Shown here one piece after another: positions 1-10,812 of a stretch of DNA of 64,000 bases (the first letter of the stretch is position 1; each line of letters opens with the position of its first letter). The notes beneath the pieces were generated by a model. That model saw only the letters and a program-made list of their open reading frames with translations, searched no databases and was not told the origin of the DNA. A program made the translations under genes and the position numbers. The stretch comes from Dysidea avara (taxonomy: Eukaryota > Porifera > Demospongiae > Dictyoceratida > Dysideidae), in the NCBI RefSeq assembly GCF_963678975.1, contig NC_089272.1:22643399-22707398 (forward strand), read 5' to 3'.

Positions 1-430
1 TATATAGCCAATATCAGATGATCCACAGCTTATGATAAGAATTCTCTGTTGTCCTGCCACAATGTCCTGGCAAACCAAAATTGGCCGGACAATTGCCAAA
101 ATTGACTGGACATGTGGAAGATGAATGCCCAGTATGTCCACTGTAGCATAGCAAATAAACATTATAGTGGTAAGATGTCACATGCCTTACTGCAACTGTT
201 ATGTGGTTACAGTACACCAGAGGGTTGGCATTGGTACATTTGTGGTCACTCCCTTGGGTTGTAAGAATGTATACCATCTCCTGGCAACCAAGTGACTGTT
301 ATGGTTGATAGCATGCCAGCTCAGCCCTTAGGCTCTTTCCTTGTGCTTTGATGGGACACAGTGTCCGGACAAATTGCATTATGGTCAGACATCTATGCAA
401 TTTGACCGGATTTTGTCTGGTGTCCGGACG
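1..430. repeat. Non-coding DNA with TCCGGACA and TTGGCCGGACAA hairpins
   Basis: No gene is supported here. Two short foldback patches are visible. Around 73-112 there are copies of a CCAAAATTGG-like palindrome next to CCGGACA. At about 365-415, CCGGACAAATTGCAT faces ATGCAATTTGACCGG, forming a stem of about 15 bp, and TGTCCGGAC stands on both sides (about 362 and 420). The TCCGGACA word also forms the terminal inverted repeats of the element at 12415-13700, so this may be a distant or internal piece of a related family. Nothing coding is convincing. Confidence 0.4.
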
Positions 431-1334
431 TTATCATAAGCACAATAGCTAAGTTATAAATTACCAAATTTGCTAAACGTCATTCAGTCCCACCAAACTG
501 TTGCCATTTACAGTATGTGGTATGCGTGAGGTGGCATTGAAGTCAAATCATTGGTCTTGCAATATAATGTGTAAGGATCTAAACTCAACTACTACTGTTG
601 TTCCCTTGAATGACAGAGGAGTTCAACTGAAATTGCTATAATCTGTAAATGCAGATTATTTTCACCGGGCAGCATAGATCAAATGCCCTTGCCCTTTGCC
701 TTTTTTATAATGGGTTGGTTTCCACAGGATGTATTTCCATGAGTTACAAAAAGTGTTAATATTATGGTTTGTGAAAATACCATTATGATTCCAATCAGTT
801 GTGTCTATAGCTACGTTCATCTGACGTCATGAAAATATATCTCGAGAGTACTGGGTGGGAATTTGGGTGCTTACTTGTCAACCATGAAATATAGCATTGT
901 GGGCACCAGAGGTTTTGCATGTACGATGTGTTATACCTCTATAGTGAGCAGGTATCCTGGGTTAATGATGTGACCGTGAAAATGGTAGCTAATAATTATT
1001 TGCTTTGTGTGTGTGTGTTACATTACTATAGTAACCACAGTTTAGTCACCAGCAGCCCTTCATTATGGTATGATTCAGTGTTTCATATCATCACCAAGTG
1101 TGAGCTCTGTAAGGTGGGTGTATTGTTGCTATAGTAACCATTATAAACTGAATTTGCATAGCTTGCAACTGAATGGTATGTGACATTCAATTTATAGCGC
1201 AGCGCCTAGTTTACAGTGACTGCTCCAGGTAAACAAATAAGGTGTATTCACAGTGATTTTATGTTTTTTTTCTATATAGTTGTCCAAGGAATGTGAAGAA
1301 ATCTAGCAATGAATTGGTTCCCTCAGCAATATGA
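431..1334. other. Stretch without recognised feature
   Basis: AT-rich non-coding sequence. Open frames are short and show no family signature. I see no splice-supported exon, RNA gene or obvious repeat. Confidence 0.4.
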
Positions 1335-2911
1335 GATTGGTGATCATGCAGTAATGCATGTAGAGTAGTACATCCTGTGGAAAGTTCTATTCAGTTGGTG
1401 AGCTATTCACAATGTGTATGTGTTAATGTGGTGTGTTAAAAAGCTTTCATTAAAATAATGCGTAATGTAATTGTGGGACTAGGGATCAATTGTTTTAAAG
1501 GTTTTACATTTTTAAAATGAAATCTCTTAATCATGAAAATTATGTTCTATTTAAGTCAAAATAGTAGGCTCAGTACTAATCAAATCTTCTGTGTATCTTT
1601 CAAAAAATTTTCGGAAAAGTTTAACAAATTAAAGTTGGACCTCAAGATACATTGAGCATGTACTCTGATTCATCAGGTGTTCACAACAGGTTCTGCTAGT
1701 AATTGTGAGCAACATGGACTAAATGGACATGTGCACATTCCACTGAGCATAGCACTAGTTGGTTGCGAATGTTCATCTCTTTGTCAACCCTGGCCCTTGT
1801 GGGGGTGTGCTGTGTACCATGTCATAACAATTTATTTTGAGTGTAGCACATGTAACGAGCAAGACTATGCAAATCAGTGTTTATGACTATGTCATATAGT
1901 CAATGTTTACATTACGAATGTGTATTATGTCATACACCAGAGTAATCTGCCTGATGGAGCCACCTACTTACTAAAATGAAATTATTTTTTGGCTGACTGG
2001 GTTAATTTCATTGTATATATATATATGGAAGTTTGAACAAGAAACATAGATTATTGTTTTCACATTATATACAGTGACTTTACATTGGAAGATACCAAGC
2101 AATGGTAATCTTGCATCAAAGTTCAAAATTCAAAGGTTGGTCATGCCAAGAGTTGCATTCTTCTTAAAGTATGACATCTGGTGGGAAGGGATGCTAAGTA
2201 ATAGTTAGACTTCAGACCACAGGTAATTTAGTAACCCTCAGGCCCTGTGTTGTGGTGCCTGAGCGAACCTGATGGCCCTGTGTTGAGGGTTACTAAATTA
2301 CTTGGGCCCCTGTGGTCTGAAGTCTAAGTTATTTAGACCCTTTATGTAGTTGTTGTACCTTAACATTGTTGACAGCTACTTGTAACAGAGAAATGTAGCG
2401 TTCATTAGTAGAAACAAGCCATTACTCCACCCTTAACGGTTTAAAATTAATTTTCAGGTGGCACCAAGCTACCAGTACAGGTGCGTGTAATAAACATGAA
2501 AAGGGTCTAAGTAAACATGAAAAGGGTCTAAGTAACTTAGACACCTCCAAAATCCACCACAAAAAGGGTCTAAAGGGTCATGTTTATATGTAAAAAATTG
2601 AGGCTATAACATTGTTACCATAGCAACATACCTTTCACAATTTAACCCAATGTATTGTGCATGGAAGTATAATATTTGCCTTTTGGAAAACATATAGTGT
2701 GTATTCTTATGTATGTATTACATACCTTTCAGAAAAGAAAAAAATTGTCATACAAGTACATAGAGTATAGTATAGTAGGATGGCCATTCAGAATAGCTGA
2801 CGTCCAAGTTTTACTTCTGTTCTGTTGTGTCTGACATAGTACTACATATGTACCTCTGCACACTTTTTTATTACATTTCTGACAGAGTATGCTTGACTGG
2901 ATTGTAATAAT
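1335..2911. repeat. Left arm of large inverted repeat
   Basis: This segment aligns by eye, in reverse complement, with 6183-7855 plus 10627-10648. Anchors include CATGCAGTAATGC (outer edge), TCCACAGGATGTACTACTCT in the opposite arm, the GGTGGGAAGGG...AAAGGGTCATG block and GACTGGATTGTAATAAT (inner edge). Single-base differences are frequent, so the duplication is not recent. The arm is interrupted at 2198-2569 by an insertion that the other arm lacks. No coding content was recognised. It could be an inverted segmental duplication or the long termini of a foldback-type element. Confidence 0.8.
2198..2569. mobile_element. Insertion in left arm with long hairpin; CTAA target duplication
   Basis: Compared with the opposite arm (reverse complement of about 6430-6455, reading GTGCTAAAGGGTCATG), this 372-bp block is extra. 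CTAA occurs on both sides (2194-2197 and 2570-2573), as expected for a 4-bp target duplication. Inside, 2207-2326 is a strong hairpin: AGACTTCAGACCACAG and TAATTTAGTAACCCTCA are mirrored by TGAGGGTTACTAAATTA and CTGTGGTCTGAAGTCT. The direct repeat AAACATGAAAAGGGTCTAAG lies near the right end (about 2494-2532). No coding capacity, so non-autonomous. Terminal repeats are not clear and the superfamily is unassigned. Confidence 0.6.
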
Positions 2912-4066
2912 GTGGCAGGGATAAAAGTTTCTTGCTATACATATGTATACTAAGACACTGGAAGCTAGTAGCTATCTTTGAAGTATAAATACCTGTAGTG
3001 GAGGCATTAGAATGATTGAGGTTTCTATTGCATCATACTACTGAAGCTTTCATTGTCTCATTATCTTAGGAAATGGTGGGTGAAATTTGTTAGCCACAAC
3101 TTTCTTAGTGCCACTTGACCAGTAATGAGACTCTGGACAGCAAACTCTGGATACCATTTCTAACATAAATTGTTCTCCTTTGTGGCCAATGCTTTTAATG
3201 TGTATTTTTCTTTAACTCTGTCCTAGCACACGTTGCATCTTTGTACATAGCTCAGTGTTAATGGGTTAAACATGTAGTACACGCTTACATACGTAGATGT
3301 GATAATTATACTGTCAACTAATTGTTGTGAGGTAGCACTACTCTAATTGGATTGAGCTACTGCCATGTACGCTTTATTCAATATATTTCTTTTCCATACA
3401 GTGTTTTTGTGACAAACTGAAACACTCCAACTTATGGAAGTACTGCATTTATCTTGGTGAGCTGGTACAAAACATGTACAGACATGCAGTGTACCGTGAT
3501 TGTATATTTTGCAGGTTTTACCCAGTTATGAGTTGCCAGGACTGTAAAGTACAATTATTGCATGCATATTTCATTGTTGTATAATATCATTTGTTTATGT
3601 TACGTGAACAAAGAATAATGCTTTCTTCATCATTATAAACGGTCTGAAGGAATGGGGTGATGTTTGGGACATTTATTAACATATACGTAGGAATTCTCTT
3701 AATGCTAGACCACATATAACTCACTAACTCAGTGAGATCATATACAAGCCTGTACATATTTTGCAACCCTAGCCTGTGTTATTATATAGTACATGTAACA
3801 TATATGGCCAAATGATCTTGCTGCTGCATATTACTGTATTATTACATGCAAACACGTAAAAGATGTTGCCTTCAGCATGCAGACATGATGTGAGACATTG
3901 CTATACATATTACTAGCCAAAAAATAGCTATAGATTTATATGAATGTCAAAACCGTTGTAATCAAATACTCTCTAATAATAAATACATTATATTACATAC
4001 ATACACATGTATACGTAGCTAGTCACATTATAAATATATATGACAAAAATCCTTACAACATAATTA
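2912..4066. other. Spacer of the inverted repeat, no recognised gene
   Basis: AT-rich non-coding sequence between the arms. No exon, RNA gene or repeat family was recognised. Confidence 0.4.
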
Positions 4067-4290
4067 TATAGTGACCGGATTTGCAAAAAGATATCTTTTT
4101 CACACATAAAATTTGACCCATTTTTTAACTTCAAAGCTTCGTCCATAACTTTTTAAATCAAGCTAAAGTATCAGACTGCATTTTGAAACTAAGAGCAAGT
4201 ATAATCAGTATAAGGAGATAAATGTTACATCATTCTGTTTGCTGACATGTAAAATGTGTGGAAAAGGTACCTTTTCACAAATTCAGTCAT
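4067..4290. mobile_element. MITE, GTGACCGGATTTGC family, copy 1
   Basis: The left end is GTGACCGGATTTGCAAAAAG and the right end is the degraded mirror CCTTTTCACAAATTCAGTCA. The body contains AAATTTGACCCATTTT, which copy 2 (5157-5414) carries in the opposite orientation. The element is non-coding with terminal inverted repeats of roughly 25-40 bp. TA-rich flanks fit a TA target site, but the exact duplication is not certain. Confidence 0.7.
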
Positions 4291-5156
4291 GCCCGTCATT
4301 GATAATATTTGTGCCAATATACTATGCTATGTACATACACTGATCAAGACTCAGATTTCACATTTCTTTCTGTTGTGCTTCTGCTCCATTTTAAAAGTTA
4401 GTAATTATTAAGATCATAATATGCTAAATACTTTTAACAATAGTATTACATTTCACATAATTATAGTACAGTACAAACACAAGAAGAACTACACAGTTAT
4501 AGGTACAATTATCATCTTAAGGTATATCAATTCAATGATTGTTCTATTAGAGTATTTAACTGATCTATCACAGAATGCAATTCCTGAAGTGGGAAGAGAT
4601 TCCATTGAATTTTCTTGTTGACATGTTACATGTATGAATGGATATGTATATGCCATATAAGTGTATGAGCTGAGAGACTGATTAAATCTATGACATTAAA
4701 TATGATTCAAATAATAGGTACTCAAACATAAAAACAAATTCAACCTTTTCCTTTTTAAATGGTAAATGCAAACTTAACCCTAATGCACCACCCATAACAC
4801 AATAGCCCAGTACTTATCTTTTTCTGTAGTGGTCAACAGGCTCAACACATTAGCAACAGATTGGTGGACACAAGATCACATTATGCGTATATACATCCCG
4901 CATATATTGGTGCTGCATGTGTTTTAGTCAGTAAAGTATACATACCAAATTATAGAGAAAATACATTCCTACATGAATGTTACTAGTAATTAAGCTACTA
5001 ACTGCACTGTACCTCCACCCCTTACAATTGGTGCTTCACCATTACCAACTAACCCAATACAGTCAAAATAATTATAGTACATGTGAACAAAAAAATCAAA
5101 CACAAATGTACACAGTAGGCCTGGGGAAAAGGTTCAAACCTCCAAAGCTTCATAAT
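4291..5156. other. Stretch without recognised feature
   Basis: AT-rich, with only short unsupported open frames. Nothing recognised. Confidence 0.35.
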
Positions 5157-5414
5157 ATATATGTGACCGGATTTGCGAAAAGGTACCTTTTCCACACATT
5201 TTACATACCAGTAAACAAAATGTCATAACTGTTGACTTCTTATACTAATTAAGATTCTTTTTACATCACAATGTTGCCAGATACTGTAGCTACACTCATG
5301 AAAAATTTCAGATGATTATATGCAATCATTAAAAAGTTATGAAGCTGTAAAATCCACAAAATGGGTCAAATTTTGTGTGTGAAAAAGGTACCTTTTCGCA
5401 AATCTGGTCACATA
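5157..5414. mobile_element. MITE, GTGACCGGATTTGC family, copy 2
   Basis: Termini are ATGTGACCGGATTTGCGAAA on the left and TTTCGCAAATCTGGTCACAT on the right, giving near-perfect terminal inverted repeats of about 40 bp that include AGGTACCTTTT. Its right half aligns with the left half of copy 1, so the two copies sit in opposite orientation inside the spacer of the large inverted repeat. It is non-coding. Confidence 0.8.
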
Positions 5415-6182
5415 TTGGTATGTAGATTCAGCTGCAAAGCCATGCAGTTCTCCTTGTAGCTATATAGCAGCTGCTATGGACGTAATTTTAGTACATTTGT
5501 ATTCTATGCAGCTGTTTAGGACCTGCATTGCAACCGAGGCATTATGTTTATCAGTGTATACTGACTGATTATACATTAATCATTGGCATGACTTTAACAA
5601 AGTAAAGCTTCAAACTTTTGGAAGATTTACCACAAGAAGCTTTGTAGAGTAAAATTTTACTCTCAATATAATATTATAGCAAATAACTTTACATACTATC
5701 TTCATAGTTGTCATAATACACAATATGAAAAGTTTAACAGTCTGTCGCACTCCCTTTTCACATTCTCTCTATACGGGAAAAATTATCCATTTATAACTTA
5801 ATACAGTTTGAATTATTACAGCTTACCAAGGTGACTTCCGTAAGTAGGTGATGACTGCTTCTGAGTTTGTCACCAAACTAGACTAAACTGCAAAGAAACA
5901 AGGAAAGCAATGTACTTTGACTAGAGGCACTTTCAGTATATTTCTACAAGTACTTAAAAAAACACAGGTTTTGAAAAGTGACATGCATGGTTATAATTAT
6001 GATACCATAACACTTAGTTAATTGTTAGCAACTAAAATATTACTTGATTCACTTTTACAACGAAACCACATAACTAGAAAATCTAAACACAATTAGACAG
6101 TATCTGGCCTACTATTATGTTGACCTAATCAAACTATGTAAGTCTGGACTTACGTACGTTATGCACATTCCTGATGCATTAA
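5415..6182. other. Spacer of the inverted repeat, no recognised gene
   Basis: AT-rich non-coding sequence. Nothing recognised. Confidence 0.35.
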
Positions 6183-7855
6183 TTATTACAATCCAGTCAA
6201 ACATACACTGTCTGGGTCAGACACAACAGAACAGAAGTAAAACTATTCTGACTGGCAATCCTGACTCCATTATGTTTACTCTTTTCTGAATTTTGAAAGG
6301 TAAACGTACGTATGTATTTACAAAATATGTTTCCAAATGCAAAATACATACTTACATACACAAGTTATTTGTAAAAGGATAGGTTGCAACATGGTGCTAT
6401 GGTAACAATGCTACACCTATCAATTTACATGACCCTTTAGCACCCCTTCCCACCAGATGTCACACATTAAGAAGAATGTATCTGTTGATATGATTCACCC
6501 TTTGAATTTAGAACTTGATGTGTAAGATTCCCATTGCTTGGTATCTTCCAATGTAAAGTCACTGTATAAAATAGAATTTATGTTTCTTGTTCAAACGTAC
6601 CATGAATAAAAATTAACCCAGTCAACATTAAGCCAAAAAGAATCTGACTTCAGTATTACTACATATACACTAATAACACAAAATACACTGTAGTATTGCC
6701 ATATCTAAATATTGACTGACAAAATCGGAAACACTGATTTCCATAGTCTTGCTCACAACATATATGTTACATTCAAAATAAACTATTGTGGCATGAAAGA
6801 TAGCACACACCCACATGATTACTGGAATGCACATTAATCAAAGCCCCCATATTCACAAACTTATTGAGATGCATTGTAATTAAAATTTTTTCACAATAAG
6901 TACCATCCTTAGCATACATGCTGCATCATGCATGAATGTGGACAGTACGTCACTCTTCAAATTTATCAAAGTCCTGGCACATGTGATGCTACAATTACAA
7001 AGAGCACGAATCAAGCAACTCTAGCACTACAATGGTAAGACTCTGCAATGCATATAATAACTCCTACACATCATACACATGTCGGTAATGCAGGCTGTGC
7101 CTCTACCCTGTACCTTAATCAAACGTAATACCAAGGTATTAATAAAGACACAACACCATTAGTTTTGATGCCTGAAAGCATAAAATGCAATAGCAAAACT
7201 CAATACAATTGCACACCAGAGAAATAAGAATCACAGTAAATTGTGTCTTCAGAGTAAAGTAGGAGTACATGAGTTCAAATTTTTTCCTTGCTACATTCTA
7301 AGCACTCTTCACCAATTATCTACATTTAAAGTTTTCTTGTATTTCATACACTTCACAATTATATATACTTTAATATCTACCACTAATACCAAAAAAAAAA
7401 AAAAATGCAGCAGGGCCAGGGTTGACAAAGAGATGAACATTTGCAGCCAACTAGTGCTATGCTCAGTGGAATGTGCACATGTCCATTTAGTCCATGGTGC
7501 TCACAATTACTAGCAGAACCTGTTGTAAACACCTGATGAATCAGAGTTCATGCTCAATGTATCTTGAGGTCCAACTTTAATTTGTTAAACTTTCATGAAA
7601 ATGTTTTGAAGGATACACAGAAGATTTGATTAGTACTGAGCCTACTATTTTGACTTAAATAGAACATAATTTTCATGATTAAGAGATTTCATTTTAAAAA
7701 TGTAAAACCATTAAAACACTTGATCCCTAGTCCCACGATTACGTTACACATTATTTTAATGAAAGCTTTTTAACATACCACATTAACACATACACATTGT
7801 GAATAGCTCACCAAATGAATAGAACTTTCCACAGGATGTACTACTCTACATGCAT
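6183..7855. repeat. Right arm of large inverted repeat
   Basis: Reverse-complement partner of 1335-2911, beginning inside at ATTATTACAATCCAGTCAAA and ending outside at CTCTACATGCAT, where the element 7856-10626 is inserted. The arm resumes after that element with GCATTACTGCATG (10627-10639). A 14-nt A run lies near 7390. The arm lacks the 372-bp insertion present in the left arm. No coding content was recognised. Confidence 0.8.
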
Positions 7856-7871
7856 CAGGTATAGTCAAATT

Positions 7872-8706
7872 CCAAAATCGGATGCTTTTTGACCTCACAT
7901 TTTCATCCAAATATGGATGATGCTTCACTAAATCATCCATTTTGGATGATTATTACTCATCTCTCTTATAGTTACATAAGCAAACATCATCCAAAAGTGG
8001 ATGATTATTGCTTGATTCTCTATATAGTGAGTGCTTATGTAAGCAAATATCATCCAAAAGTGGATGATATTTGCTTGATTCACTATATAGTGAGAGATGT
8101 ATGCAAGAAGCATCCAAAATCGGATGTTTCTAACCATCCAATATTGGAATGTAAACTTAGCCTTCCAAAATCGGATGTTTCTAACCATCCAATATTGGAA
8201 TGTAAACTTTGCCTTCCAAAATCGGATGTTTCTTGCCATCCAATATTGGAATGTAATTTCTGTCGTCCAAAATTGGATGTTTCTTGCCATCCAATATTGG
8301 AATGTAACTTCAGCCTTCCAAAATTGGATGTTTCTTGCCATCCAATATTGGAATGCAATTTCTGTCGTCCAAAATCGGATGTTTCTTGCCATCCTATATT
8401 GGAATGTAATTTCTGTCGTCCAAAATTGGATGTTTCTTGCCATCCTATATTGGAATGTAATTTCTGCCTTCCAAAATTGGATGTTTCTTGCCATCCAATA
8501 TTGGAATGTAATTTCTGTCGTCCAAAATTGGATGTTTCTTGCAATCCAATATTGGAATGTAACTTCCGCCTTCCAAAATCGCATGGTTTTTGCCATCCAA
8601 TATTGAAATATAAGTTTTGCTTTCCAAAAATGGATGTTTCTTACTATCCATTATTGGAATGTAAGTTTTGCTTTCCAAAATTAGATGGTTCTTGCCATCC
8701 AATATA
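7872..8706 (+). repeat. Left terminal array, 51-bp monomer with two palindromes
   Basis: From about 8106 the array is a regular 51-bp tandem repeat. Each unit contains CATCCAATATTGGAATG and CGTCCAAAATTGGATG, spaced by TTTCTTGC and TAATTTCTGT. The first 230 bp are less regular, with CATCCAAAAGTGGATG palindromes separated by CTATATAGTGAGAG-type spacers. Because 51 is a multiple of 3, several frames on both strands stay open, and these are not genes. Confidence 0.9.
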
Positions 8707-9410
8707 GACTATTTCCGAAATGACGTCTTGCAAACTCTATTTAGGGGACTCTTACGTTTTCGAGTACAGCTTCCCACGAAGAATACTTCTAAGGACCTAT
8801 CATGCGACTTCTAGAGATAATTTCGAAATGAAATCACCAGGTATTGTTAAAGAAATGCTAATTTACCTCTACTCGGAAAAACAGGCGAAAAATTTAAACC
8901 CGAGTAAAAAAAATTGTGTTATTGCCTTATAGCTGTACCTGTTAGTTTTAGCTCGATATCTTCTTCCTGTAGTACACTAACAAGTCGACCTCCATTTACG
9001 GCCCATAGAAACAGTACTCAAAAACATTGGAGTCCCCCAAATAGAGGTTATTGAAACCTCAATTATTTTAAGTGAGATTGGTAGCATACAGCTGCAGATG
9101 ATCAGTTTCTGTGGAATTTTCAGTATGTGTAGGGATCACAATAATAAAAGCACTGAAACAAGAAGATAGCAACACAGTGCCACTGCTACTTCAAAATGGC
9201 CCAAAAAGCATCCTATGAGTTTCTCCAACTTTTTGGATTAGAAATTTTTCACCATGAGTAGGGATCACAATAATGAAACAAGAAGATACTGGTAGTAGCA
9301 CAATGCCACTGAGTGCATACATTTTAGTTCCCATTATAGCCACACACACATGTACACAAAATATGGGCGGAATCGTGCTTAACTTTAGTCATACAATGCT
9401 GCTGAATCTA

Positions 9411-9612
9411 TTTATTTTAATGCTTTACAGCACTTAACAAGTGCTGAAGGTCTGTAAGACACCTGGCTCCACAGCCTGGTTAAAGATGTTTTGAAAAAGT
9501 ACAGAAAGGTGAAAAAGTCCATGATTAGGCCTAGACAGGCAATCAAGATGTCTTTCTCCCTGCTAATTTCATGTATTTACATTCAGAAGAGTGACTTACT
9601 ATCTTTTAGAAC
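9411..9612 (-). mobile_element. SINE-like retroposon, copy inside the 2.77-kb element
   Basis: Read on the minus strand, the copy ends with a CAGACCTTCAGCACTTGTTA-like segment, then GTGCTGTAAAGCATT and an AT-rich tail. It shares head-to-tail similarity with the longer copy at 20424-20690, including the CTTTCTGTAC/CTTTTTC and AAGTCACTC landmarks. The 3' end is shared with fragments at 12211, 20712, 32223 and 55641. A promoter-like B box is only weakly visible in this copy. Confidence 0.55.
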
Positions 9613-9945
9613 TACATAATGGAATGACGCAATGAGTTTGCAAGTCTGTTTTTGATGCGTATTTTTGGCAAGAATCATGAACCTTGACAATCACTGCCAT
9701 GAACCTACCGCACTTAATAAACCTACATGAAAAAAGACAATTTTGTGTTTCATATCAAGCTGTTTCTTGCATTAACAAACAATAGAAAGCAACGAAAACA
9801 GCAAAATTACTATCCATGACCCTACCACACTTAATGATATTGCTTCTTATTCTACTAGTAGAATATAAACACTTGAGAAATGGTTTTGTGGTGACAAAAA
9901 CTAAAACGCTCCTCTAAGGAAGGTGTCGATACAGAAAATTAGTGC

Positions 9946-10062
9946 ATGAATATGGTTTCCTTGCTTGAAGAAGACAACCATGTGATTGAAGAGGAGAAGA
10001 GAAGCAAAGTGCAGAAGGTGGATATTCTTTGTAACCAGAAAAGGCACATGCTACCGGTGAGC
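9946..10062 (+). pseudogene. Possible exon remnant inside the 2.77-kb element
   Basis: An open segment starting at ATG (about 9948) reads as a charged, Glu/Lys-rich peptide and runs to a good donor-like site, ACCG^GTGAGC, near 10057. Base usage is less AT-rich than the surroundings. It may be a leftover exon of the gene carried by the autonomous relative of this element. No family signature is visible, so this is a weak call. Confidence 0.25.
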
Positions 10063-10082
10063 TAACTGTTGTGAAATAAAAT

Positions 10083-10600
10083 GTATTCCATTATTGGATG
10101 GCAAGAAACATCCAAATTTTGATGGCAAGGAATGTATTCCAATATTGGATGGCAAGAAACATCCAAATTTGGATGGCAACAAATGTATTCCAATATTGGA
10201 TGGCAAGAAACATCCAAATTTGGATGGCAACAAATGTATTCCAATATTGGATGGCAAGAAACATCCAAATTCGGATGACCAGAAATGTATTCCAATATTG
10301 GATGGCAAGAAACATCCGAATTTGGATGACCAGAAATGTATTCCAATATTGGATGGCTAGAAACATCCAAATTTGGATGGCGACAAATGTATTCCAATAT
10401 TGGAGGGCAAGAAACATCCAAATTTGGATAGCGACAAATGTATTCCAATATTGGATGGCAAGAAACATCCAAATTTGGATGATTGTTGCATAAATCTCTC
10501 ACTATATAGAGATATGAGCAATAATCATCCACTTTTGGATGATTTTGTTCCTTTGCAATAATCATCCAATTGTGGATGAAAATGTGAGGTCAATAAACAT
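10083..10600 (-). repeat. Right terminal array, inverted relative to the left array
   Basis: Tandem units contain CATCCAAATTTGGATG and TTCCAATATTGGATGG with GGCAACAAATGTA- and GCAAGAAA-type spacers. They are the reverse complement of the left array's unit, with diverged spacers. The outer part has CATCCACTTTTGGATG and CATCCAATTGTGGATG next to ATCTCTCACTATATAG, mirroring 7920-8100. Open frames here are artefacts of the 51-bp period. Confidence 0.9.
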
Positions 10601-10695
10601 CAAAAAATGGAAACGAACCATACCTCGCATTACTGCATGGTGCCAAACTTTTATCCACCAAATTAAATGCTCGATAAACCAATTTGCCAAATCTT

Positions 10696-10812
10696 GTCTC
10701 TCTCACTCATTCACACACGCACGCACCCACACACGCCACAACACACACGCACACACGCACACCACAACACACACACACACACACACACACACCACAACAC
10801 ACAACACGCACA
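10696..10812. repeat. CA/CACG microsatellite
   Basis: Imperfect (CA)n with ACGC and ACCACAAC interruptions. His/Thr-rich open frames through it are not genes. Confidence 0.95.

Larger units (their letters stand above)
7856..10626. mobile_element. 2.77-kb element with palindrome-array inverted ends; GCAT target duplication
   Basis: The ends mirror each other. On the left is CAGGTATAGTC, then GATGCTTTTTGACCTCACAT. On the right the reverse complement reads GAGGTATGGTTC, then GATGTTTATTGACCTCACAT. Both ends continue into arrays of palindromes such as CATCCAAATTTGGATG (left 7872-8706, right 10083-10600). GCAT occurs at 7852-7855 and 10627-10630. The intact left arm of the large inverted repeat shows the unbroken site TACATGCATTACTGCATG (reverse complement of about 1345-1362), so the 4-bp duplication and the exact ends are well supported. 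The interior (8707-10082) has no complete gene, only a SINE insertion and a possible exon remnant. It is probably a non-autonomous derivative; the superfamily is unassigned. Confidence 0.8.

Noticed and set aside
7889-8707. Long open frames on both strands through the left palindrome array
   Set aside because: The 51-bp period is a multiple of three, so several frames remain open. The repeated peptides mirror the repeat, with no domain or splice support.
10051-10565. Long open frames on both strands through the right palindrome array
   Set aside because: Same artefact of the 51-bp period. The array is part of a transposon end.
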